Shown in pieces: positions 1 to 6,133 of a DNA stretch of 6,696 nucleotides. The stretch is from contig JAPLNJ010000257.1 in the NCBI GenBank assembly GCA_026692885.1, positions 1 to 6,696 on the forward strand, written 5' to 3'. Source of the DNA: Planctomycetota bacterium (lineage in GTDB: Bacteria > Planctomycetota > Planctomycetia > Pirellulales > Pirellulaceae). A program made the translations under genes and the position numbers. Every line of letters begins with the position of its first letter. Position 1 is the stretch's first letter. Under the pieces are notes generated by a model. It made no database searches, was not told the origin of the DNA, and was given only the letters and a program-made list of their open reading frames with translations.

Positions 1-5
1 AAACC

Positions 6-38
6 CTTTTTCCACTGGGGCAAGCCCAGTGGGGAAAG
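6..38. repeat. Short palindrome (REP-like hairpin)
   Basis: An 8-bp perfect stem, CCACTGGG (12-19) with CCCAGTGG (25-32), closes a 5-nt loop. It extends outward through two G-T wobbles (10-11 with 33-34), three T-A pairs (7-9 with 35-37) and a C-G pair (6 with 38). No T-run follows on either strand, so it does not look like an intrinsic terminator. It sits just upstream of the truncated nuclease gene and resembles the dispersed short palindromes common between planctomycete genes. That class assignment is inference. Confidence 0.5.
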
Positions 39-116
39 TGGCGGAATGACAACGACTTATGCTTAACCTCGTACCATTCAACCTTGGGTGGCCGAGTGTA
101 AGAACTGATCGAGTCG

Positions 117-647
117 GTGCCAGGCGGCCTGGAGCAGTACCGTCCCCGGTTGCGTTATCTGCTGTTGGAGGAACGTCGTTACCGGGACGAAGAATTGACC
201 CCCATGCGGAATCTGGTGGCGGCGTTGTTTCGGTTGGAGAACAGCTGGGGGGTCGCGGATATCGACGGGGCGATCGAAGCGTTAATGGTGTGCCTGCCAG
301 CGGGCGCGGAGACAGATGATTTGTCTCGCGCATTTACTGGCTGGATACAGCGGGTGGTGTTACGATGGCTTTCCGGAGTTAAGATCCCAGAACTTGAGAA
401 TCTGCAGGAGGTCCGAACGATGTTGGCAGAACGCGCGGAGCAATGGACTCGACAGTGGAAGGAGGAAGGCCGGCAAGAAGGCCGGCAAGGAGGCGAAGCG
501 GGGCTTCTCCTGCGACAACTGGAACGTAAGTTCGGCCCGTTGGAGGCGGTGGTGCGGGAGCGGATCACAAGGGCCGACGCCGAGCGTCTGCTCGTCTGGG
601 GTGAGCGCGTACTGACGGCCGACCGCCTGGAGGACGTAATTGGCTGA
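117..647 (+). pseudogene. Rpn-family recombination-promoting nuclease, 3' remnant (DUF4351 C-terminus)
   Basis: Full-length Rpn-family proteins are about 300 residues: an N-terminal PD-(D/E)XK nuclease core followed by a helical region and, in many, a C-terminal DUF4351 domain. They are DNA endonucleases linked to RecA-independent recombination and often annotated as putative transposases. Here only the C-terminal 176 residues are open. Residues 3-80 (from GGLEQYRPRLRYLL) match the linker and helical part. Residues 111-128 are a Q/E/G/R-rich stretch (EEGRQEGRQGGEAG) encoded partly by two exact 12-bp repeats (465-476, 477-488). Residues 129-176 (LLLRQLERKFGPL to RLEDVIG) are a typical DUF4351. 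The GTG at 117 is merely the first usable start: the same frame reads family-like sequence (ELIESVP) back to codon 102, where an in-frame TAA (99-101) ends it. The catalytic half is absent and the 98 bases upstream do not encode it in any frame I can recognise. Nuclease activity is therefore not expected; the product, if made, would be a helical fragment. Confidence 0.75.
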
Positions 648-663
648 TGCTGAGTCGTCGGCC

Positions 664-740
664 CTGCCCCCTGCCGCCTGCCGCCTGCCCCCTGCCCCCT
701 GCCCCCTGACAACGGACAACGGACAACGGACAACTGACAA
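664..740. repeat. 7-bp tandem array with two heptamer families in one register
   Basis: Eleven consecutive heptamers run without a phase break. Six are CTGCCCC or CTGCCGC (starting at 664, 671, 678, 685, 692, 699) and five are CTGACAA or CGGACAA (starting at 706, 713, 720, 727, 734). The order in the second block is CTGACAA, three CGGACAA, CTGACAA. It begins 16 nt after the stop codon of the nuclease remnant. Such short tandemly repeated heptamers are widespread between genes in planctomycetes and cyanobacteria. The open frames through this block are low-complexity artefacts, not genes. Confidence 0.9.
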
Positions 741-751
741 CTCCCCCACGA

Positions 752-780
752 TTGACTCTCACTCGCCCTTCAGATAGAAA
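752..780 (+). promoter_or_regulatory. Candidate sigma70-type promoter of the giant gene
   Basis: TTGACT (752-757) matches the -35 consensus at five of six bases. After a 17-nt spacer comes TAGAAA (775-780), which matches TATAAT at four of six. This would place the transcription start about 50 nt upstream of the ATG at 837. A 6-bp inverted repeat, GCCCTT (765-770) with AAGGGC (779-784), overlaps the spacer and -10 and could be an operator or chance. The site lies directly after the heptamer array. Only the spacing and box match support it. Confidence 0.35.
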
Positions 781-825
781 GGGCCGGAATAATTCTAAGG
801 GCCAGTCATCACTTCAATCGCCAGC

Positions 826-830
826 GGGGA
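826..830 (+). promoter_or_regulatory. Shine-Dalgarno-like GGGGA
   Basis: GGGGA ends 6 nt before the ATG at 837. It supports that ATG as the start of the giant gene over the competing start at 752, which lies in a different frame and yields no recognisable protein. Planctomycetes often use weak ribosome binding sites, so this is supportive only. Confidence 0.4.
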
Positions 831-836
831 ATCGTC

Positions 837-1493
837 ATGCTGCAGCAACTTCCAAACGCGTCTTCTCGACCCCGGTCACGCTCACGGCGGAACGTGAAGG
901 CTCGGCAAGTGCGGCAATTCCGCCGCACGCTCCAAATCGAGCAGTTGGAAGATCGCCGGATGTTGGCGATCGGGATCAACCTGCTGGCGGCCGACGACTC
1001 CGGCTGGTCCAGCTCCGACCGCATCACCAACGTCACGCAACCGCGCTTCGAGGTCACGGTCGACCAACCCGGCCTGATCGGCGTCGACTTCAACGCGGAC
1101 GGCACCAGCGATGTCGACCAATCGGTCGACGTACCGGGCACCTACGAATTCCCTTCCTCGATGCTGGCCGACGGGGATCACACGATTGCCGCTACGTTTA
1201 CTCCGCTGGCCGGAGATGCTGAGCAGGCTTCCGTTCTGGTCACGATCGACACCCAGGGACCGAAACTGGCTCGCGGCCCGATCGTCGTCGCGGCGCCCTA
1301 CTCTCAGCGGACGCTGACTTTCGACGAGAACATCGATCCCGCGTCCCTCACGGTGGACGACGTGGCGTTCTCCGCCGTCGCGGGGGATGCGGTGTCGGTG
1401 ACCGATGTCGTGGGTGCGGACACGACCTACAGCTCAGCTTTGCGCCCGTCACCGCGCAGAGCGACTACGAACTCAACGTCGGGCCGCAGGTGA
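837..1493 (+). CDS. Giant dockerin/Ig-repeat surface protein, N-terminal part (before frameshift)
   Basis: This 218-codon ORF is the beginning of the gene that continues in 1490-6133. Residues 1-34 are strongly basic (RPRSRSRRNVKAR) without a clear hydrophobic signal core. Residues 35-44 read EQLEDRRMLA, the planctomycete extracellular N-terminal motif found on large exported proteins. Residues 45-142 form an Ig-like module with a calcium-loop-like DFNADGTSD and a closing VTIDTQGP. From residue 143 an SbsA/Big_5-like module begins (LTFDENIDPASLTVDDVAF). It is read correctly only to DTTY (codon 1428-1430). The last 20 or so residues before the TGA (1491-1493) are out-of-frame translation. The missing continuation, LSFAPVTAQSDYELNVG, is found one frame over from 1433. 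ATG 837 is chosen for the motif distance and the GGGGA upstream. Role: export and anchoring end of an extracellular adhesion or scaffold protein (inference). Confidence 0.8.
   Translation: MLQQLPNASSRPRSRSRRNVKARQVRQFRRTLQIEQLEDRRMLAIGINLLAADDSGWSSSDRITNVTQPRFEVTVDQPGLIGVDFNADGTSDVDQSVDVPGTYEFPSSMLADGDHTIAATFTPLAGDAEQASVLVTIDTQGPKLARGPIVVAAPYSQRTLTFDENIDPASLTVDDVAFSAVAGDAVSVTDVVGADTTYSSALRPSPRRATTNSTSGRR
939..968 (+). other. Planctomycete extracellular N-terminal motif (EQLEDRRMLA)
   Basis: Residues 35-44 of the giant protein. The motif follows a run of Arg/Lys-rich sequence and sits about 40 residues from the start, its usual position in planctomycete exported proteins (Planc_extracel-type motif). 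It fixes both the reading frame and the start codon choice. Its precise role in export is not established. Confidence 0.85.
969..1260 (+). other. Ig-like module A, first copy
   Basis: Reads IGINLLAADDSG, SDRITNVTQPRFEVTVDQPG, then GVDFNADGTSD, VPGTYEF, LADGDHTIAATFTP and VTIDTQGP. The second copy at 2342-2644 has the same landmarks in the same order (SIQLQTASDTG, LTWLVRPTFDVTVNE, IDFDGDGQTD, AAGTYTF, LTDGLHPVTATF, ITIDTHSP). The acidic D-x-D-x-D-G loop may bind calcium. The family is a bacterial Ig-like beta-sandwich common in planctomycete exported proteins. Confidence 0.7.
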
Positions 1494-1575
1494 CGGACCT
1501 GGCCGGCAACCTGATGAATCAGGACGGCGACTCCACCAACGGCGAAGCTGGCCAAGACGTGGCCCGGGAGCACTT
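1261..1575 (+). other. SbsA/Big_5-like Ig module interrupted by a frameshift
   Basis: The first half (LTFDENIDPASLTVDDVAFSAV, then VTDVVGADTTY) is in the frame of 837. The second half (LSFAPVTAQSDYELNVGPQ, then VTDLAGNLMNQDGD and NGEAGQD) is in the frame of 1490. Joining them at TAC 1428-1430 and CTC 1433-1435 gives one ordinary SbsA-type domain with its conserved DLAGN and DGD..NGE ending. This needs one extra base between 1430 and 1433, for example AGCCTC in place of AGCTC. Confidence 0.75.
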
Positions 1576-4500
1576 CGCCGTACTGGTCGATGCCACCTGG
1601 TTGACGTCGACCACGACGATCAGCGAGACAGACACGACCTACGAGAACCTGGATCTCGTGGTCAGCGGCGCAACGCTCACCGTGACCGGGCAGCATACGT
1701 TCAACAGCCTGTACGTGGTCAACACCGGCACGGTGACCCATGCCGCTTTCAGTACGGCCGGAATGCAGCTGACAATTTCTGGCGATCTGGCTATTGACGT
1801 GGCGTCGCGTATCACGGCGGATGGCCAGGGATACGCGGGGGGATATTATGGTTCGGGGCAAGGGCCGGGGGCGGGCGGCGGTGGCGGCGGTGGCGGACAT
1901 GGCGGGGTTGGGGGCGGGTCTACTGGCGGGGTGGCGTATGATTCGTCGTTGACGCCGACGGACTTAGGCTCGGGTGGCGGAGGCGGCACCTTTGCTACGG
2001 GTGGGAACGGCGGTGGCGCGATCCGATTGATTGTCACCGACCGGCTCACGCTCGACGGATCGATTACGGCCAACGGCTTGGGCGGAATGCAAGGTCCGGA
2101 CGTCGGCGGCGCGGGGGGCTCGGTTTGGGTGACGGCCGGTACGCTGGCCGGTGGCGGTGCCGTGCAGACCAATGGGGGCAACGGCTATGCGAGTGGGGGC
2201 GGTGGCGGAGGAGGCAGGATCGCTGTGTATTACCGGGACGGAAGTGGCTTCACGGGTTATTCCAGCTCCACGGCGACGGGCGGGGCGGGGGCTGGACCAG
2301 GCGGCGCCGGCGCACCGGGAACGATCCACTGGGGCATACTCCTTCCGCCTGTGGTTTCAATCCAGCTGCAGACGGCCAGTGATACGGGCATTTCGAATCG
2401 CGATGGCCTGACATGGCTCGTCCGGCCCACGTTTGACGTCACCGTGAACGAACTCGGCAGCATCGCTATCGATTTCGATGGCGATGGCCAGACGGACGCC
2501 ACACAAGATGTCTCTGCGGCCGGCACCTACACGTTCACTCCGGCCTTCGACCTGACGGACGGTTTGCACCCTGTGACGGCCACGTTTACGGTGCCTGTCG
2601 TCGGTTCGGCGACGGCAATGCAGGACATCACCATCGACACTCACTCGCCGACAGTGACAATCAACCAGGCAGCAGGCCAAGCCGACCCGACTCGCACGGC
2701 TCCGATCCATTTCACCGTGGTGTTCAGCGAAGCGGTGACCGGTTTCTCAGCCGACGACTTGCTGCTGGGTGGCACGGCTCCGGGAACGCTGGCCGCCGCG
2801 GTCACGCCGGTGGATGCGACCACGTACGACGTGACGATCAGCGGCATGACGGGCGACGGCACGGTGACGGCGAGCATACCGGCCGACTCCGCAATGGATG
2901 CGGCCGGGAATCTAAACTTGACGTCCACAAGCACGGACGCGATGGTAACCTACGACGTGACACCCCCCACCGTGACAGTCGACCAGGCAGCAGGCCAGGC
3001 CGATCCCACGCGGAACACCCCAATCCATTTCACGGTGGTATTCAGCGAAGCGGTGACCGGTTTCTCAGCCGACGACTTGCTGCTGGGTGGCACGACTCCG
3101 GGAACGCTGACAGCCGTGGTCACGCCGGTGGATGCGATCACGTACGACGTCACGATCAGCGGTATGACGGGCGATGGCACGGTGACGGCGAGTGTACTGG
3201 CCGACGCCGCCGCGGATGCGGCGGGCAATCTGAGCCAAGCGTCCACCAGCACCGCCGCGGTGGTGACCTACGATGTGACGCCGCCCACCGTGACAATCAA
3301 CCAAGCAGCCAGCCAAGCCGATCCGACGCGGACGGCTCCGATCCATTTCACCGTGGTGTTCAGCGAAGCGGTGACCGGTTTCTCAGCCGACGATGTACTG
3401 CTGGGGGGCACGGCTCCGGGAACGCTGGCAGCCGCAGTCACACCGGTGGATGCGATCACGTACGACGTGATGGTCAGCGGGATGACGGCCGATGGCACGG
3501 TGACGGCGAGCATTCCGGCTGACACCGTAGCGGATGCGGCGGGAAACCTGAGTGTCGCCTCGACCAGCACGGACGCGGTGGTGACCTACGACGTGACGCC
3601 ACCCACGGTGGCGATCAACCAGGCCACAGGCCAAGCTGACCCCGCTCGCACTGCTCCGGTTCACTTTACCGTGGTGTTCAGCGAAGCGGTGAGCGGTTTC
3701 ACGGATACCGACTTGCTGCTGGACGGCACGGCACCTGAAACCCTGTCGGCCGTAGTCACGCAGGTGGATGCCACCACGTACGATGTGTCCGTCAGCGGCA
3801 TGACGGGCAACGGCACAGTAACGGCGTTTTTGCCAGCCGGCGCCGTCGCGGATGCGGCGGGAAACCTAAACGCTGCCTCGACCAGCACGGACGCAGTGGT
3901 GACCTACGACATGACACCGCCCACGGTGACGATCAACCAGGCAGCAGGCCAAGCCGATCCGACGCGGACGGCGCCGCTCCAGTTCAGGGTTGTGTTCAGC
4001 GAAGCGGTGACCGGTTTCACGGCCGACGACTTGCTGCTGGGCGGCACCGCTCCGGGGACGCTGGTCGCCACGATCACGACCCTGGATGCGACCATCTACG
4101 AGGTGTCCGTCAGTGGCCTGACGGGCAGCGGCACGGTGACGGCGAGCATACCGGCCGGCGCGGCATTCGATGCGGCGGGGAATCCGAGCTTAGCTTCCAC
4201 GAGTGCGGACGCGGCGGTGACCTATGACGTGACACCGCCTACGGTGACAATCAACCAGGCAGTTACACAGGCCGATCCCACGCGCACGGCGTTGCTCCAC
4301 TTCACGGTGATGTTCAGCGAACCGGTGACCGGTTTCGCGGCCGCCGACTTGCTGCTGGACGGACCGGCTCCAGGGACACTGACAGTCACCGTCTGGCCGG
4401 TGGATGCGACGACCTACGATGTGGCCGTCCGTGGCATGACCGGCAACGGCACGGTGACCGTGAGCGTACCGGCGGGCGCGGCCCTGGATGCAGCGGGCAA

Positions 4501-6133
4501 TCTGAGCCTGGCGTCGACAAGCCTGGACGCGGTGGTTACCTACGATGTGGTGCCGCCCACGGTGACGATCAACCAAGCATCCGGTCAAGCCGACCCAGCG
4601 CGGACGGCTCCGATCCATTTCACCGTGGCGTTCAGCGAGCCAGTGATCGGCTTCACCGCCACCGATGTGCTGCTGGGCGGCACAGTTCCGGGCATCCTGT
4701 CCGCCGCCGTCACGCTTGTGGATGCGACGACCTACGACGTGACCGTCAGCGGCATGACGGGCTGCGGTACGCTGACGGCCCGAGTCCCGGCCGGCACCTC
4801 GACGGATGCGGCAGGCAATCTGAGCCGAGCGTCCACCAGCACGGATGCGGAGGTGAGTTACGATGAGACGCCACCTGCCGTGACGATCGATCAGGCCGCA
4901 GATCAATTCGATCCGACGCAGACAGCTCCGCTCCACTTCACGGTGGTGTTCAGCGAAGCGGTGCTCGATTTCACGGCGGCTGATGTGGTGTTGGGCGGGA
5001 CGGCTCCGGGGACACTCATAGTCAACGTCACGCCTGTCGACGCCTCCACGTATGATGTGGCCGTCAGCGGCATGGCGGGCAGCGGCACGGTGACGGCCAG
5101 CGTGCCGGCCGGCGCCGTCGTGGATGCGGCAGGAAATCTGAGTGCGGCCTCGACCAGCATCGACGCGGTGGTGACCTACGATGTGACGCCGCCGACGGTG
5201 ACGATCGACCAGGCGGCGGGCCAGGCCGATCCTGCGGGGACGGCTCCGATTCACTTTACCGTAGTGTTCAGCGAACCGGTCTCCGGTTTCGAGGCGGCCG
5301 ATATGCTGCTGGGCGGGACCGCTCCCGGGACACTCATCGTCACCGTCTGGCCGGTGGATGCGGCCACGTACGACGTGGCCGTCAGTGGCTTGACGGGCAA
5401 CGGCACCGTGACCGCGGCGGTGGTGGCCGGGGCGGCAATGGACGCAGCGGGGAACCTCAGCCAAGCCTCGACCAGCCAGTACGATACGGTCATGTTCTGG
5501 GGGAATCCGTGGCAGAACTACCCGGTCGCCTACGATGCGGCCGACGACTATTTGGTGACGCCGCTCGATGTGCTGGTGATCATCAATTGCATCAATGCGT
5601 ATGGGGCAGGTCCGCTGCCGCGTGCGCCGGCAGTGCCCGGTGCGGACCCGATCTATGTGGACATCGACGGCAATCGCGAGTTGACTTCGTTGGATGTGCT
5701 GCTGGTGATCGACTACCTGGACCGGCGCTCGCCCCCGACTGGCGAAGGGGAGTCGGCCAGGAACGGGATCGCGGCGACTTGGGGAGACTGGCAGCCAGCG
5801 TGGCAGACGGACACGGGGGATTTGCGTGTGGCCGAACCGGGACTCGTCGGCGGCGAGTGCAGTTGCCCTGTCGCCCCACCGGCTCTGTTGAGCTTTGCAC
5901 CGTTCACGGCACCGGATGGAGACGGACGACCGTCGGGAGGATCGGGATGGGTGCAGGCTACGCCAGTTGCGGCAGAGCAGGTTCGGGTGCATCGGTCAGC
6001 GACAGGCCCAGCCTTGAGGAAGGCTTCACCGTCGGGCTTGGCCTCCGAGGTCTTCTCCGACTTGGATGACGTGCTGAGCGACATCGCGTCGGATGTGGCA
6101 CGTGGCTGGGATCGTGGACGGGAGATGGCCTAG
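1490..6133 (+). CDS. Giant dockerin/Ig-repeat surface protein, main part (after frameshift)
   Basis: This 1547-codon ORF is the rest of the gene starting at 837. The GTG at 1490 is just the first start codon in the opened frame; true coding in this frame reaches back to about 1433. In order it holds: the end of an SbsA/Big_5-like domain (VTDLAGNLMNQDGD, then NGEAGQD, the usual ending of that module); a linker; a glycine-rich domain (about 1819-2340); an Ig-like module with DFDGDGQTD (2342-2644); nine 106-residue Ig-like repeats (2645-5506); a dockerin pair (5510-5722); and a tail ending in DLDDVLSDIASDVARGW. It stops at TAG 6131-6133. No enzymatic domain, transmembrane anchor or sorting signal is visible. 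The family picture is of large exported planctomycete proteins thought to act in adhesion or extracellular scaffolding; function here is inferred. With one base restored at the shift the full gene is about 1765 codons. Two long opposite-strand ORFs across the repeats are codon-bias shadows. Confidence 0.9.
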   Translation: MTDLAGNLMNQDGDSTNGEAGQDVAREHFAVLVDATWLTSTTTISETDTTYENLDLVVSGATLTVTGQHTFNSLYVVNTGTVTHAAFSTAGMQLTISGDLAIDVASRITADGQGYAGGYYGSGQGPGAGGGGGGGGHGGVGGGSTGGVAYDSSLTPTDLGSGGGGGTFATGGNGGGAIRLIVTDRLTLDGSITANGLGGMQGPDVGGAGGSVWVTAGTLAGGGAVQTNGGNGYASGGGGGGGRIAVYYRDGSGFTGYSSSTATGGAGAGPGGAGAPGTIHWGILLPPVVSIQLQTASDTGISNRDGLTWLVRPTFDVTVNELGSIAIDFDGDGQTDATQDVSAAGTYTFTPAFDLTDGLHPVTATFTVPVVGSATAMQDITIDTHSPTVTINQAAGQADPTRTAPIHFTVVFSEAVTGFSADDLLLGGTAPGTLAAAVTPVDATTYDVTISGMTGDGTVTASIPADSAMDAAGNLNLTSTSTDAMVTYDVTPPTVTVDQAAGQADPTRNTPIHFTVVFSEAVTGFSADDLLLGGTTPGTLTAVVTPVDAITYDVTISGMTGDGTVTASVLADAAADAAGNLSQASTSTAAVVTYDVTPPTVTINQAASQADPTRTAPIHFTVVFSEAVTGFSADDVLLGGTAPGTLAAAVTPVDAITYDVMVSGMTADGTVTASIPADTVADAAGNLSVASTSTDAVVTYDVTPPTVAINQATGQADPARTAPVHFTVVFSEAVSGFTDTDLLLDGTAPETLSAVVTQVDATTYDVSVSGMTGNGTVTAFLPAGAVADAAGNLNAASTSTDAVVTYDMTPPTVTINQAAGQADPTRTAPLQFRVVFSEAVTGFTADDLLLGGTAPGTLVATITTLDATIYEVSVSGLTGSGTVTASIPAGAAFDAAGNPSLASTSADAAVTYDVTPPTVTINQAVTQADPTRTALLHFTVMFSEPVTGFAAADLLLDGPAPGTLTVTVWPVDATTYDVAVRGMTGNGTVTVSVPAGAALDAAGNLSLASTSLDAVVTYDVVPPTVTINQASGQADPARTAPIHFTVAFSEPVIGFTATDVLLGGTVPGILSAAVTLVDATTYDVTVSGMTGCGTLTARVPAGTSTDAAGNLSRASTSTDAEVSYDETPPAVTIDQAADQFDPTQTAPLHFTVVFSEAVLDFTAADVVLGGTAPGTLIVNVTPVDASTYDVAVSGMAGSGTVTASVPAGAVVDAAGNLSAASTSIDAVVTYDVTPPTVTIDQAAGQADPAGTAPIHFTVVFSEPVSGFEAADMLLGGTAPGTLIVTVWPVDAATYDVAVSGLTGNGTVTAAVVAGAAMDAAGNLSQASTSQYDTVMFWGNPWQNYPVAYDAADDYLVTPLDVLVIINCINAYGAGPLPRAPAVPGADPIYVDIDGNRELTSLDVLLVIDYLDRRSPPTGEGESARNGIAATWGDWQPAWQTDTGDLRVAEPGLVGGECSCPVAPPALLSFAPFTAPDGDGRPSGGSGWVQATPVAAEQVRVHRSATGPALRKASPSGLASEVFSDLDDVLSDIASDVARGWDRGREMA
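1819..2340 (+). other. Glycine-rich domain, likely beta-solenoid-like
   Basis: About 170 residues with three polyglycine clusters separated by hydrophobic strands: YYGSGQGPGAGGGG, LGSGGGGG..GGNGGGAIRLIV, LTLDGSITANG, GGAGGSVWVTAGTLAGGGAV and GGGGGGGRIAVYY. The pattern, LGSGGGGG then GGGAIRL then LDGSI.ANG then GGGGGGRIA.YY, recurs in large exported proteins of several bacterial phyla. Strand periodicity suggests a beta-helical or glycine-sandwich fold; this is inference. The extreme G-runs in the DNA (for example 1866-1895) are a plausible sequencing trouble spot, but the frame is kept throughout. Confidence 0.55.
2342..2644 (+). other. Ig-like module A, second copy
   Basis: Same landmarks as the module at 969-1260, with a fuller acidic loop (IDFDGDGQTD). 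It comes right after the glycine-rich domain and immediately before the nine-repeat block, so the SbsA and glycine-rich parts are bracketed by two copies of one module. Confidence 0.7.
2645..5506 (+). repeat. Nine in-frame 318-bp (106-residue) Ig-like repeats
   Basis: Units start at 2645, 2963, 3281, 3599, 3917, 4235, 4553, 4871 and 5189, a strict 318-bp step with no insertion or deletion. Each begins PPTVTINQA (SPTV in unit 1), then QADPTRTAPIHFTV, FSEAVTGF, LLLGGTAPGTL, VTPVDATTYDV, SGMTGDGTVTAS, a DAAGNL motif near residue 85-90 and ASTSTDAVVTYD. The ninth unit keeps its length but its last strand is replaced by QYDTVMFWGN leading into the dockerin. The FSE.V.GF and DAAGN motifs identify a bacterial Ig-like beta-sandwich of the Big_12/Big_13 kind (family number from memory). 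The likely role is a stiff extracellular stalk. One cysteine occurs in unit 7 (TGCGT). Confidence 0.95.
5510..5722 (+). other. Dockerin type I pair, first Ca loop degraded
   Basis: The sequence WQNYPVAYDAADDYLVTPLD, then VLVIINCIN, is the first dockerin segment. VDIDGNRELTSLDVLLVIDYLD is the second. Loop 2 keeps acidic or polar ligands at positions 1, 3, 5, 7, 9 and 12 (D, D, N, E, T, D). Loop 1 keeps 1, 5 and 12 but has Ala at position 3 and Leu at 7, so calcium binding there is doubtful. WQNP.N..DVN.DG..TPLDAL.VIN is the usual planctomycete form. No cohesin is in the window, so the partner is unknown. Confidence 0.8.
5723..6130 (+). other. C-terminal tail of the giant protein
   Basis: About 136 residues after the dockerin: a low-complexity Gly/Pro/Ala part with a CSC motif (GGECSCP), then an amphipathic acidic end (SEVFSDLDDVLSDIASDVARGW). 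Similar D/A-rich helical ends follow dockerins in other planctomycete proteins. No LPXTG, PEP-CTERM or membrane helix is visible, so how the protein is held at the surface is not shown. Confidence 0.5.

Noticed and set aside
179..762. Minus-strand open frames across the nuclease remnant and heptamer array (RGQGAGGRRQ-like)
   Set aside because: They are translations of the 7-bp array and antisense of a recognisable gene. Such products are a known annotation artefact.
752..1222. 156-codon plus-strand open frame overlapping the start of the giant gene
   Set aside because: Its low-complexity R/H/G-rich product matches nothing, while the overlapping frame carries EQLEDRRMLA and an Ig domain.
1425..1500. 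Programmed ribosomal frameshift joining the two ORFs
   Set aside because: There is no slippery heptamer and no obvious stimulatory structure at the join. A simple 1-base loss explains it better.
2645..5506. CRISPR-like periodic repeat
   Set aside because: The 318-bp units are coding throughout, in frame, with no short repeat/spacer alternation.
4190..5992. 600-codon open frame on the minus strand across the Ig repeats
   Set aside because: It is rich in R, H and G, has no recognisable domain, repeats with the 318-bp period and mirrors GC-rich codon use of the plus-strand gene. It is a shadow.
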